In this document: positions 25,687-34,672 of the stretch, piece by piece
How the letters are laid out: every line of letters begins with the position of its first letter
Position numbering within the stretch: position 1 is the stretch's first letter
Assembly (NCBI GenBank): GCA_021324825.1
Contig: JAJPII010000025.1
Span: 1 to 51,750 of the forward strand
DNA length: 51,750 nt
Source: Spartobacteria bacterium
Lineage (GTDB): Bacteria > Verrucomicrobiota > Verrucomicrobiia > Chthoniobacterales > Chthoniobacteraceae
Direction: 5' to 3'
The notes under the pieces: model-generated
Told to the model about the DNA's origin: nothing
Seen by the model: the letters and a program-made list of their open reading frames with translations, nothing else
Databases searched by the model: none
Translations under genes and position numbers: made by a program

Positions 25687-26466
25687 ATGAAATGTCTTTC
25701 TCTCACCGCGCTATTTCTCACGATTCCGCTCCTCGCCACGGCTGAAATAAAAACCAGGACAATCGACTATAACCAGGGGGGCGTTCCGCTCGAAGGTTAT
25801 CTTGCGTACGACGACGCAGCCCGAGGGAAACGCCCCGGCGTGCTCGTCATTCACGAATGGGACGGCCTCGGCTCTTATGTAAAGAAGCGCGCCGAACAAC
25901 TGGCGGGGCTGGGTTACGCGGCGTTCGCCGCCGATATCTATGGCAAGGGCGTCCGGCCTTCCGGCATGAAGGAGTGCGCCGCCGAAGCGGGCAAATACAA
26001 GTCGAACCACGCCTTGTTCCTGGCGCGGATCGACGCGGGTTTGAGTGAGTTGAGAAAACAGAGCGAGGTTGATCCCGCGCGCATCGCGGCGATCGGCTAC
26101 TGTTTCGGCGGGACGGCGGTTCTCGAACTGGCCCGCAGCGGCGCGAACATCGCGGGCGCGGTCAGCTTTCACGGCGGCCTTTCGACATCGGACCCCGCGG
26201 CGCCCGGCGCCGTCCAATGTCCCATTCTCGTCCTGACGGGCGCGGACGATCCCAACGCCCCGCCGGAAAGCGTCGCCGCCTTCAAAAACGAGATGCGCAA
26301 GGCCGGCGCGGAGGCGCGCGTCATCAGTTATCCCGGCGCCGTCCACGGCTTCACCAACCCCGCGCGCGGCACGGACAATTCAAAAGGGGTCGCCTATAAC
26401 GAGAAGGCCGACAAGGAATCGTGGGAAGCGATGAAGGAGTTTTTCACCCGAATCTTCAGCCGCTGA
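25687..26466 (+). CDS. Exported dienelactone hydrolase-family protein
   Basis: 259 aa. A signal peptide of about 19 residues (ends ATAEI) is followed by an alpha/beta-hydrolase: HEWDGLGSYVKKRA, nucleophile Cys139 in IGYCFGG, Asp in LTGADDPNAPP, and His in VHGFTNP. The Cys-Asp-His triad is that of dienelactone hydrolase, though this exported version probably acts on another ester or lactone. Monocistronic. A degenerate repeat head (26476-26492) begins 9 bases after the stop. Confidence 0.9.
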   Translation: MKCLSLTALFLTIPLLATAEIKTRTIDYNQGGVPLEGYLAYDDAARGKRPGVLVIHEWDGLGSYVKKRAEQLAGLGYAAFAADIYGKGVRPSGMKECAAEAGKYKSNHALFLARIDAGLSELRKQSEVDPARIAAIGYCFGGTAVLELARSGANIAGAVSFHGGLSTSDPAAPGAVQCPILVLTGADDPNAPPESVAAFKNEMRKAGAEARVISYPGAVHGFTNPARGTDNSKGVAYNEKADKESWEAMKEFFTRIFSR

Positions 26467-26475
26467 CGGGGCTGG

Positions 26476-26492
26476 AGCCTGTCACGCACTTT
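26476..26492 (+). repeat. Degenerate head of the dispersed 3'-end repeat, copy D
   Basis: AGCCTGTCACGCACTTT agrees with the consensus head AGCGTGTCATGCACTTT at 15 of 17 positions and lies 9 bases after the stop of the dienelactone hydrolase-like gene, in the same orientation as copies A-C relative to the upstream gene. The palindromic half is missing, so this is either a decayed copy or a coincidence. Confidence 0.45.
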
Positions 26493-26628
26493 AAGGGAGG
26501 ACATCCCCAACCTTCAGAACGATGCCGGGCAGAGTGAAGGTCAAAAAGTCCTTTTCTTATGCTGGAAATCATAGTATTATCAAGCGGTTTGCGCGCAACC
26601 AAACCTGCCGAACAGTGTTAGGACCCCT

Positions 26629-27951
26629 ATGAACGAATTTCAACCGATTACCTGGTACGACGATCCTTCCCACTTCCGCAAGGTCTCTCGGAGAGAATTT
26701 CTTTATGTGGGCCTTGTCGGCGGACTCGGGTTGACGCTCGGCGACTTCTTCAAACTGCGCGCGGAGGAGGCGTTGCAGGAGGCCAAGGCGAAGGCGCTCA
26801 TCCACATCTTTCTCCCGGGGGGAATCTCGGCGCATGAATCGTTCGATCCCAAGCCGTTCGCGCCGGTGGAAGTGCGCGGGCCTTTCGGCTCGATACCGAC
26901 AAAGGTGGACGGCGTCTATTTCAGCGAGTTGATGAAGGAGACGGCGAAGATCGCCGACAAGATCACGATCGTCCGTTCCATGACGCACGGCGAGGCGGCT
27001 CACGAGCGGGGCACGCACAATATGTTCACCGGCTACAAGCCGAGCCCCGCGATCCAATATCCGAGCATCGGCAGCGTCGTCTCCCATGAGCTTGGAAGCC
27101 GCCAGGACCTCCCTCCCTACGTCTGCATCCCGACGCAGCCGAATCCCTATGCGGGGAGCGGTTACCTCAGCAATGCCTATGGGCCGTTCAGTCTCGGCGG
27201 CGACCCCGCCAATGCGAATTTCACCGTGCGGGACCTGACCCTTTCGCCGGATGTCGATCATGAGCGCTTCCAGCAGCGCCAGAATATCCTCGCCGCGGTG
27301 GACGCGCATTTCCGGGGTCTGGAAAAATCCGACGCGCTCGATGCGATGGACAGCTTTTACCAGCATGCCTACAGCCTCGTCAGTTCGCCGAAAGCGCGCG
27401 AAGCCTTCAACCTGAAAGCCGAGCCCGATTCGCTGAAGGACGAGTATGGCCGCAACTCCGCGGGGATGCGGATGCTGATGGCCAGGCGGCTCGTGGAGGG
27501 CGGCGTGCGCTTCGCCTCCATGGTTTACGGGGGGTGGGATCACCACACCAACGTCAAGGGCGGCATCGAGAAGAATCTGCCGCAGTTCGACAAGGCGTAC
27601 GCGGCGCTCATCCGCGATCTCGACCGGCGCGGCATGCTCGATTCCACGCTTGTCATGGTCACGACCGAATTCGGACGCACCCCAAAGATCAACAAAGACG
27701 CCGGGCGCGACCACTGGCCTCGCGTCTTTTCCATCGCGCTCGCGGGCGGCGGCATCAAACGCGGGTCGGTCTATGGTTCTTCCGATCCGACCGGGGCGGA
27801 ACCGGACGAAAACCCTCTCTCCGTCGAAGACTTCGCGACGACCATTTACAGACAGCTCGGCATCGACGCCTCGAAGAAACTCATGTCGCCCGGAGATCGC
27901 CCGATTGACATCGTGCGCGGCGGCCAATTCGTGCCGGAGTTGATAGCCTAG
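26629..27951 (+). CDS. DUF1501 protein with twin-arginine signal
   Basis: 440 aa. The Tat motif VSRREFLYVGLVGGLGLTLG (Arg21-Arg22) marks export in folded state. DUF1501 proteins have an alkaline phosphatase/sulfatase-like fold and are abundant in Planctomycetes and Verrucomicrobia with DUF1549/DUF1553 partners, but no activity is established. Conserved features here are FLPGGISAHESFDPK, THGEAAHERGTHNMFTGY, YGGWDHHTNV and TTEFGRTPKIN, with Asp/His pairs suited to metals (DHH, GRDHWPR). The stop TAG (27949-27951) lies in the head of dispersed repeat copy B. It is the first of four same-strand genes; a TATTAT at 26575-26580 is a possible -10 box. Confidence 0.93.
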   Translation: MNEFQPITWYDDPSHFRKVSRREFLYVGLVGGLGLTLGDFFKLRAEEALQEAKAKALIHIFLPGGISAHESFDPKPFAPVEVRGPFGSIPTKVDGVYFSELMKETAKIADKITIVRSMTHGEAAHERGTHNMFTGYKPSPAIQYPSIGSVVSHELGSRQDLPPYVCIPTQPNPYAGSGYLSNAYGPFSLGGDPANANFTVRDLTLSPDVDHERFQQRQNILAAVDAHFRGLEKSDALDAMDSFYQHAYSLVSSPKAREAFNLKAEPDSLKDEYGRNSAGMRMLMARRLVEGGVRFASMVYGGWDHHTNVKGGIEKNLPQFDKAYAALIRDLDRRGMLDSTLVMVTTEFGRTPKINKDAGRDHWPRVFSIALAGGGIKRGSVYGSSDPTGAEPDENPLSVEDFATTIYRQLGIDASKKLMSPGDRPIDIVRGGQFVPELIA

Positions 27952-28027
27952 AGCGTGTCATGCACTTTTCGCCCGCGCTCCCCGAGCGGCGTCGTTGTCG
28001 TTGCCGAGGCGGCTGTGCCAGCCGCCT
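27952..28027 (+). repeat. Dispersed 3'-end repeat, copy B, overlapping the next gene's start
   Basis: AGCGTGTCATGCACTTTT begins directly after the DUF1501 stop, followed by CGCCCG and, 40 bases on, the palindrome AGGCGGCTG-TGC-CAGCCGCCT (28007-28027, 9-bp perfect arms). The ATG inside the head (27960) is the apparent start of the next gene, whose first 22 residues are encoded by the repeat. Copy C, read on the minus strand, has the identical 18-base head. Confidence 0.8.
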
Positions 28028-30305
28028 GGCATTCGTTTTCCTTTTCCTTTCCGCGGCGCTCCGGGCGGCTTCGCCGGACGTGGAGATGATCTCTCCGCCG
28101 GGCGGCCAGCGCGGTTCGGAAGCCGAGTTGACGATAACGGGCAACCGGCTGGCGGACGCCAGGGGGCTGCTTTTCTATGCGCCCGGCATCGACGTGACAT
28201 CCGTGCAGCCGTCGGGCGACGGGATGCTGAAGGCGAGGGTCAGGATCGCCCCCGATTGCGCGCTGGGCCGGCACGAGCTTCGGCTTTGGACGGCGACGGG
28301 CCTCTCCGGCGTGATGCTCTTCCAGGTCGGCCCTTACCCGAATGTCGCGGAAGCGAAGCCGGACAACATCCCCGCGCGTGCGCAACGCGTCGCGATGAAC
28401 AGCACGGTGAACGGCGTCATCCACGACGACGAGATCGCCTACTTCGCCGTCGATGCGAAGAGAGGCCAGCGCCTCACCGCCGAAGTCGAAGGGATGCGGC
28501 TCGGGCTGACGATGTTCGATCCGTGGCTCGCCATTTTGACGGAGAAAGGCCGCCAGCTTGCCTACAATGACGACAACTCCCTTCTTCTGCAGGACCCGCT
28601 GGCTTCCATCATCGTTCCCGAGGACGGCGCCTACCTCATCGCCGTTCGCGACAGCACATGGGGAGGCGGCGGCAAGTGCCTCTTCCGGCTGCACGTGGGC
28701 GCTTTCCCGCAGCCGCTCGTGGCGTACCCGCTCGGCGGGCAGGCGGGCGAGGAGATCGCGTTCCGGTTGATCGGCGATCCCGCGGGCGTCATCGACAAAG
28801 TGGTCAGGCTCCCGGCCCAGCCCTCCGAGGCGTTCCCTCTCTTCGCGGATCAGTACGGCTTGACCGCGCCCGCCGGGAATGTGGTGCGGGTGTCGCCCTT
28901 TCCGAATGTGCTCGAGGTTTACCCGAACAATGACATCGCGCATGCCACGGTTGCGGACAAGCCGCTTCCGCTCGCCTTCAACGGCGTCATCGTGGACAAG
29001 GGCGCCTCCGGTTACTTCAAGTTCAATGCGAAGAAGGGCGACCTGCTTGACGTGAGCGTTTATGCGCGGCGATTGCGCTCCGCCCTCGACTCGGTGCTGA
29101 CGATCCATGATGAAAAGGGGAAACAACTGGCGAGCAATGACGACTCGGCCGGACCCGACAGCTACCTCCGCTTCAAGGTTCCCGCGGACGGCGGCTACTA
29201 TCTCTCGGTGCGCGACCAGCTTGGCCGCGCGGGGCCGAACTTCCCTTATCGGGTTGAGGTGACGCCGGTTCATCCCGGCATCGAACTGGCCATACCCGAA
29301 CTCGTCAAGGATACGCAGGAGCGGCAGTCCATCGTCGTGCCGCGCGGGAATCGTTACGCCACGGTATTCCGCGTGCGGCGCGGAGATTTCGACGCTCCGT
29401 TCACGCTCGACGCCTCGGGCCTGCCGCCGGGCGTCACGTTCACCGCAGGCGCTCCCGAGGGCGACGTCGTCCCGGTGGTGTTCGAGGCCGCGCCCGAAGC
29501 GGCCGATGCAAGCGCCCTCTGTTCCTTCGGCGCGCAGGGCGGTTCCGTGCGCGGCCGTTACGTTCAGACTGTCGACCTCGTCCGGGGAGTTCCGAACAAC
29601 TCCGTCTATCTCTCCACGTCCGTTGACAAGCTCGCCGTCGCGGTGGCGGACGCCGCGCCCTTCAAGCTGGCGGTGTCCCAGGCCAAACTCGGCATCCCGC
29701 AAAACTGCGCGATGGATTTGAAGATAGTCGCCATGCGCGATCCCGGCTTCAACGCCCCGATAACCGTGTCACTCCTGAACAACCCTCCCGGCCTCGGTTC
29801 CCAGGCGACGGTCACCATCCCGGCGGGCGCCGGCGAAGCGACCCTCCCGATCAACGTTAACGGCAACGCCGGCCTCCACGCCTGGAAGGTCGCGGTCATA
29901 GGCTCGGCGGATACGGGAAAAGGCGCCGTTTGGGTCGCCTCTCCGTTCGTCGACGTGGAGATAGAAAAATCTCCGGTCACCGCCAGCATCGAGAAGGCGA
30001 ACACCGAGCAGGGCCGTCCTGTCACCGTGATTTGCGATCTCACGCAGAACGCGCCTTTCGAAGGCAAGGCGAAGGTCGAGTTGTTCGGCCTGCCGAACAA
30101 GGCCGTCGCGCCGCCGTGCGAGATAACTTCCGCAGATCACGAAGTCCGCTTCAATGTCACGACCGATCCCACGACGCCCGCGGGCAGGCACAAAGACCTC
30201 TTCTGCCGGATAACTTTCGAGCGGGATGGCGCTAAGATCGTCGAAACGACGGCCCAGGGCGGCTTGCTGCGCATCGACAAACCGACGGAGGTCGCCGCGA
30301 AATGA
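27960..30305 (+). CDS. Large exported protein with bacterial pre-peptidase C-terminal (PPC) and Ig-like domains
   Basis: 781 aa. After a 22-residue Arg/Cys-rich leader encoded by the repeat, a hydrophobic signal core LAFVFLFLSAALRAAS appears. Then comes an IPT-like Ig domain (about 40-120), then two PPC-type beta domains (about 120-250, with FAVDAKRGQRLTAEVEG and YLIAVRDS; and about 330-440, with FKFNAKKGDLLDVSV and YYLSVRD), then Ig-like modules to the end. No enzymatic motif is visible; such proteins are structural or substrate-binding partners of surface systems. No ATG/GTG/TTG in frame lies between the leader and residue 40, so the start inside the repeat is forced if the signal core is used. 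It ends by ATGA overlap with the next gene. Confidence 0.85.
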   Translation: MHFSPALPERRRCRCRGGCASRLAFVFLFLSAALRAASPDVEMISPPGGQRGSEAELTITGNRLADARGLLFYAPGIDVTSVQPSGDGMLKARVRIAPDCALGRHELRLWTATGLSGVMLFQVGPYPNVAEAKPDNIPARAQRVAMNSTVNGVIHDDEIAYFAVDAKRGQRLTAEVEGMRLGLTMFDPWLAILTEKGRQLAYNDDNSLLLQDPLASIIVPEDGAYLIAVRDSTWGGGGKCLFRLHVGAFPQPLVAYPLGGQAGEEIAFRLIGDPAGVIDKVVRLPAQPSEAFPLFADQYGLTAPAGNVVRVSPFPNVLEVYPNNDIAHATVADKPLPLAFNGVIVDKGASGYFKFNAKKGDLLDVSVYARRLRSALDSVLTIHDEKGKQLASNDDSAGPDSYLRFKVPADGGYYLSVRDQLGRAGPNFPYRVEVTPVHPGIELAIPELVKDTQERQSIVVPRGNRYATVFRVRRGDFDAPFTLDASGLPPGVTFTAGAPEGDVVPVVFEAAPEAADASALCSFGAQGGSVRGRYVQTVDLVRGVPNNSVYLSTSVDKLAVAVADAAPFKLAVSQAKLGIPQNCAMDLKIVAMRDPGFNAPITVSLLNNPPGLGSQATVTIPAGAGEATLPINVNGNAGLHAWKVAVIGSADTGKGAVWVASPFVDVEIEKSPVTASIEKANTEQGRPVTVICDLTQNAPFEGKAKVELFGLPNKAVAPPCEITSADHEVRFNVTTDPTTPAGRHKDLFCRITFERDGAKIVETTAQGGLLRIDKPTEVAAK

Positions 30306-32491
30306 AACGCCTGGCCGTATTGCTCGCGTTCGCGTGCGTCCTTGCGGCCATCCTGCACGGGCGGGCGGATGCGCCGGTCATCGTCAAAGCCATCCAGCTC
30401 GACCAGCCGATCAGTTTCAAGCGCGACGTCATGCCGATCCTCACCAAGGCGGGCTGCAACACCGGCGGCTGCCACGGCTCCGCGCGCGGGCAGGACGGCT
30501 TCCATCTCTCGCTGTTCGGCTACGACCCGGCGGGCGATTACGACCGGATCACGCGCGAGATGGGCGCGCGCCGCGTGAATCTCGCGCTGCCCGAAGAAAG
30601 CCTCCTTCTTCAAAAAGCCACCGGCGCCGTCGCGCACACCGGCGGCAAACGCTTCGACAAGAACAGCGATTTCTACAAGGCGGTCGTGAAGTGGCTGGAT
30701 GCCGGCGCGCCGCGCGACCCGGCTGACATCCCGACCCCCGTCTCCGTGGAGATGTCGCCGTCCGAAATCGTGCTCGAAGGCGGGAACGCCACGCGCCAGG
30801 CGACTGTCACCGCGCACTATTCGGACGGGACGGCGCGCGACGTCACGCCGCTGGCCGTCTTCTTCACGAACAACGAAGGCTCCGCGAAAATATCGCCCGC
30901 GGGCCTCGTCACGTCCGGCGCGCGCGGCGAGGCGTTCGTCATGGCGCGCTTTGGCACGACCACCGTCGGCTCGGCCGTCATCGTCGTTCCGAAGGCCGTT
31001 CCTTTCACGTTCCCGCTCGTGGAGGAACGCAACTACATCGACGCGCTCATCGACGCGAAGCTCAGGAAGCTGCGCGTAACCCCTTCCGCCGTTTGTTCCG
31101 ACGAGGAATTTCTGCGCCGCGTCACGCTCGACATCACCGGCTTGCTGCCGGCGCCCGCGGATTACGACCGCTTCCTTGCCGACGCCGCTCCCAACAAGCG
31201 CGCTCGCCTCATCGACGAACTGCTGAACCGTCCCGAGTTCGTGGACATTTGGGTCATGAAATTGGCCGAGATGCTTCGCATCCGCTCCGGCGCCGATGTC
31301 AGCGAAAAAGCCGCTCTCGTCTATTTCGACTGGCTGCGCAATCAGCTTTCGCAGAATGTCCCGGTGAACCGGTTGGTAAGCCGGCTCATCGACAGCGAGG
31401 GCGGCATCTTTGAAAATCCGCCCGCCGGGTTCTACCAGTTCGAGACCGACCCGCTGAAACTGGCGGAGGACACCGCCCAGGTCTTTCTCGGCGTGCAGGT
31501 GAAATGCGCGCAATGCCACAACCACCCCTTCGACCGCTGGACGATGGACGACTACCGCGGCTTCGTCGCGTTCTTCACCCAGATCGCGCGCAAGAAGGGC
31601 GAGGACCCGCGCGAGATGGTCGTTTACGACAGGCGGGAAGGGGAATCGCGCAACCCTGTAACCAACGCCGTCGTCACGCCGAAATTCCTCGGCGGCTCGC
31701 GCCCCGACGCGGCCAACAAGGACCGCCGCGCCCTGTTGGCGGACTGGATATCCTCGCCGGACAATCCGTATTTCGCGAAGCACTTCGCCAACGTCATCTG
31801 GGCGCAATTTTTCGGACGCGGGATCATCGAGCCGGTGGACGACGCGCGGGTGAGCAATCCGCCGTCCAATCCCGAGTTGCTCGAGGCGCTCGCGCGGCGT
31901 TTTATCGACTACAACTACGACTTCCGGCGCCTGGCGCGCGACATCTGCGCCTCGCGCACGTACCAGGCCTCCAGCCTTCCCAACGACTCCAACGCGGCGG
32001 ACATCCGCAACTTTTCGCACGCCGCCGTGCGGCGATTGCGCTCGGAGGTCATGTTCGACTGCATCGGCGAAGTCACGGACACGAAGAATAAATTCAAGGG
32101 GCTTCCTCTCGGCGGACGGGCCGTCCAGATCGCCGACGGGCAAACGACCAACTATTTTCTGAAGACGTTCGGACGCGCCAGCCGCGAGACGCCCTGCACC
32201 TGCGAGGTCTCGATGGAGCCGAATCTTTCCCAGGCGCTGCTCCTCCTCAACGGCGAAACGGTGGAGGGAAAGATAAGCAACGGCGGGCTCGTGAAACGGA
32301 TGCTGGCCGACAAAAAGGAACCCGCGGACATCGTCAACGCGCTCTATGTGCGGTGTTTCACCCGCAAACCGACTGGGGATGAAGTCAACACTCTCGCGCC
32401 CCTTTTGGCGAAGGCCCAGACCCGGCAAAAAAATCTCGAAGACGTTTTCTGGGCGCTGCTGAACTCGAAGGAGTTCATGTTCAACCACTGA
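30302..32491 (+). CDS. DUF1549/DUF1553 protein with Big2 domain and haem-binding-like Cys motifs
   Basis: 729 aa. A signal peptide (about 1-23) is followed by CNTGGCHG (Cys52-Cys57-His58), a CX4CH variant of a haem c site, then a Big2-type Ig domain (about 145-230, SDGTARDVTPLAVFFTNNEG), DUF1549 (about 250-450, with CAQCHNHPFDRW, Cys402-Cys405-His406, a canonical CXXCH), and DUF1553 to the C-terminus (PYFAKHFANVIWAQFFGRGI, ASRTYQASS, CEVSMEPNLSQALLLLNG). The family is common in Planctomycetes and Verrucomicrobia, usually next to DUF1501, and has no proven function; covalent haem is possible at CXXCH and uncertain at CX4CH. ATGA overlap before it and TGATG overlap (32489-32493) after it. Confidence 0.92.
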   Translation: MKRLAVLLAFACVLAAILHGRADAPVIVKAIQLDQPISFKRDVMPILTKAGCNTGGCHGSARGQDGFHLSLFGYDPAGDYDRITREMGARRVNLALPEESLLLQKATGAVAHTGGKRFDKNSDFYKAVVKWLDAGAPRDPADIPTPVSVEMSPSEIVLEGGNATRQATVTAHYSDGTARDVTPLAVFFTNNEGSAKISPAGLVTSGARGEAFVMARFGTTTVGSAVIVVPKAVPFTFPLVEERNYIDALIDAKLRKLRVTPSAVCSDEEFLRRVTLDITGLLPAPADYDRFLADAAPNKRARLIDELLNRPEFVDIWVMKLAEMLRIRSGADVSEKAALVYFDWLRNQLSQNVPVNRLVSRLIDSEGGIFENPPAGFYQFETDPLKLAEDTAQVFLGVQVKCAQCHNHPFDRWTMDDYRGFVAFFTQIARKKGEDPREMVVYDRREGESRNPVTNAVVTPKFLGGSRPDAANKDRRALLADWISSPDNPYFAKHFANVIWAQFFGRGIIEPVDDARVSNPPSNPELLEALARRFIDYNYDFRRLARDICASRTYQASSLPNDSNAADIRNFSHAAVRRLRSEVMFDCIGEVTDTKNKFKGLPLGGRAVQIADGQTTNYFLKTFGRASRETPCTCEVSMEPNLSQALLLLNGETVEGKISNGGLVKRMLADKKEPADIVNALYVRCFTRKPTGDEVNTLAPLLAKAQTRQKNLEDVFWALLNSKEFMFNH

Positions 32492-34203
32492 TGAAAGCGG
32501 CCTTTCTCGCACTCCTGATTCCTGTCGCCGCGGCCCGCGCGGACCTGATCACGTATTCGGATCAGATCCGCCCGCTCTTCCAGACAAGCTGCCTGAACTG
32601 CCACAACCCCGACAAACAAAAGGCCGGGCTGGACCTTTCGACGTATGAAGCCATGATGAACGGCGGCGATTCCGGCAAGGCCGTCGAACCGGGCAACTCC
32701 GGCAAGAGCCTTCTGTTCAAGCTCCTGACGCACGCGGAGGAACCGGCCATGCCGCGCGGCGGAGACAAGCTGCCCGATTCCCAACTCGACCTTATCCGAA
32801 AGTGGATCGACTCAGGCGCGCCGGACAAAACGGGCGGCGGCGCGTTCGCCAAAAAACCCGGCGGCGGCCCCGCGCTCGCGCTCGTCGCCCCGGAGGAACG
32901 CCCGAAAGGCCCGCCGCCGATGCCGGTGAATCTCTCGCTGGAGCCCGTGGTGCGGGCGCGCCGGGCCGGGGCGATAGCCGGTCTGGCGGGCAGCCCGTGG
33001 GCTCCGCTGGCCGCCGTCACGGGACAGAAGCAGGTGCTCTTGTATAATACGGATACGATGGAACTGGCCGGCGTCCTCCCGTTCCCGGAAGGCTTCCCGC
33101 AGACGGTGCGCTTCAGCCGCGACGGGCGGCTTCTCCTCGCGGGCGGCGGCGTCGGCGCCAAACTCGGGCGCGTCGTGGTCTGGGACGTTGCGACGGGGAA
33201 ACGCGTCATCGAGGCGGGCGACGAATTCGACGCCGTCCTCGCCGCGGACATCAGCCCCGACCATTCGCTCATCGCCCTCGGCGGCCCGAACAAGCTGGTG
33301 AAGATATTCTCCGCGCGGGATGGCCGCCTCCTGCACAAGATGAAGAAGCACACCGATTGGGTGACTGCTCTCGCCTTCACCCCGGATGGCAAGTCGCTCA
33401 TCAGCGGGGATCGCGCGGGCGGCCTCTCGGTCTGGGATGCGAACGGGCGGGAGATGCTTTCGCTCTCGGCGCACAAGGGGGCCGTCACCGCCGTGGCGTG
33501 CCTCTCGAATCTCATCGCCACCGCGAGCGAGGACGGAACGATAAAGCTGTGGGACATGGCGGAAGGCAAGGAGCGCGCAAGCTGGAACGCCCACAAGGGA
33601 GGCGTGCTCTCCATCGCCTTCGCCCCGGACGGGAACATCGTTTCCTGCGGACGCGATTTCGCCGTGCGGCTCTGGGCGCCCGGCGGGAACAGGCTGCGCG
33701 AGTTCGACGCGTTCCAGGATGTCGCCATGCAAGCGGCGTTCGCGGGCGGGAAAGTCATCGCCGGCGATTGGACCGGGACGGTGCGCGCCTGGACGCCGGA
33801 CGGCAGGAGAGCGGGGACGCTCGACGCGAATCCCCCGACCATGGCGGAGCGGGTGGACGCCGCCGCGAAACGCGTCGTCGAAATCGAATCTCTCCCGCCC
33901 ACAATTTCCGCCGCCCGGAAGCAGGCCGAAGAAGAGGCCGCCAAATCCGCCGCCGAACTGGGCGCAGCCGCAGCCGCCTTGAAAGCGGAGCAAGCGTCGC
34001 CCGTCTCCCTGGAGACGCGGGACAACCTCGCCCGATTGAACCTGGCGTTCGCCGTGAAGCAGGCGCAAGCCAAAGCGGCGAACGAAGCGTTGGCAAGCGC
34101 GCGGCGGGACGAAGTTTCCTACGCTTCGCGGCTCGAGGCCGCTCGGGCGGTGCTGGTCCGGTTGCGCGCAGCCGCGGCGCTTACGATTGTGTCGAAGAAG
34201 TAG
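32491..34203 (+). CDS. Planctomycete-type cytochrome c fused to WD40 repeats
   Basis: 570 aa. Signal peptide (about 1-17), then a cytochrome c-like domain (about 20-110) with CLNCH (Cys34-Cys37-His38), PGNSGKSLLFKLL and MPRGG supplying a possible Met ligand. About 150-455 are WD40-type blades with recognisable DGTIKLWDMAEG, GGLSVWDANG, FAVRLWAPGG and GTVRAWTPDG; a coiled-coil tail (about 465-560, Ala/Glu/Lys/Arg-rich) ends the protein. It seems to be an exported redox protein with a scaffold. Start ATG overlaps the upstream stop by one base (TGATG), and its 3' end overlaps the convergent DoxX gene by 23 bases. Confidence 0.92.
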   Translation: MKAAFLALLIPVAAARADLITYSDQIRPLFQTSCLNCHNPDKQKAGLDLSTYEAMMNGGDSGKAVEPGNSGKSLLFKLLTHAEEPAMPRGGDKLPDSQLDLIRKWIDSGAPDKTGGGAFAKKPGGGPALALVAPEERPKGPPPMPVNLSLEPVVRARRAGAIAGLAGSPWAPLAAVTGQKQVLLYNTDTMELAGVLPFPEGFPQTVRFSRDGRLLLAGGGVGAKLGRVVVWDVATGKRVIEAGDEFDAVLAADISPDHSLIALGGPNKLVKIFSARDGRLLHKMKKHTDWVTALAFTPDGKSLISGDRAGGLSVWDANGREMLSLSAHKGAVTAVACLSNLIATASEDGTIKLWDMAEGKERASWNAHKGGVLSIAFAPDGNIVSCGRDFAVRLWAPGGNRLREFDAFQDVAMQAAFAGGKVIAGDWTGTVRAWTPDGRRAGTLDANPPTMAERVDAAAKRVVEIESLPPTISAARKQAEEEAAKSAAELGAAAAALKAEQASPVSLETRDNLARLNLAFAVKQAQAKAANEALASARRDEVSYASRLEAARAVLVRLRAAAALTIVSKK

Positions 34204-34672
34204 CCTTCCCGCGGCGCCACAGGATGAAGCCGTCCACGGAAAAAAGCCCGGGGCCGAATACGAAGACGAGGACCGCCGCCAGCAGGAACAGGAACGCCGC
34301 GTCGGAGACGAACGCATCCGGGTCGTTGAACAGATTGAAGAGAACCTTACGACTCGCCGTAAGATAAGCCACGCAGAAATTGATGATGAGCGGGATCGCC
34401 ACGAGCCGCGAGGCGACGCCGGCGAGGAAGAGCAGGCCGCAGACGCATTCCGTAAGGCCGGAAATATAGACGTTCACAGCGGGGAAGGGGACGCCCCAGT
34501 CCTGGAACCGCTTGATCATGTCCTGGACGTGGGTCAGGTGGGCGTGGCCCGAGACGAACATCTGCCAGCCCCAGTAAAGGCGGATGACGAGCAGGATCGG
34601 CGATTGCAAAAACGAAGCGCCCCGGATGAGGAGGCGATACGCGTTTTCGAACAAGGCGATCAAATTTTTCAT
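34181..34672 (-). CDS. DoxX-family membrane protein
   Basis: 163 aa from ATG 34672, chosen because it overlaps the upstream gene's stop as ATGA (34669-34672); the open frame continues up but is not membrane-like. Four hydrophobic helices are seen (about 22-42, 72-90, 92-110, 128-148) with GVPFPAVNVYISGLTECVCGLLFLAGVASRL, the typical DoxX segment. DoxX proteins are small four-helix membrane proteins linked to redox and to thiosulphate oxidation, but roles differ and none is evident here. Last gene of a minus-strand set; it overlaps the convergent WD40 gene by 23 bases. Confidence 0.88.
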   Translation of the reverse strand: MKNLIALFENAYRLLIRGASFLQSPILLVIRLYWGWQMFVSGHAHLTHVQDMIKRFQDWGVPFPAVNVYISGLTECVCGLLFLAGVASRLVAIPLIINFCVAYLTASRKVLFNLFNDPDAFVSDAAFLFLLAAVLVFVFGPGLFSVDGFILWRRGKATSSTQS

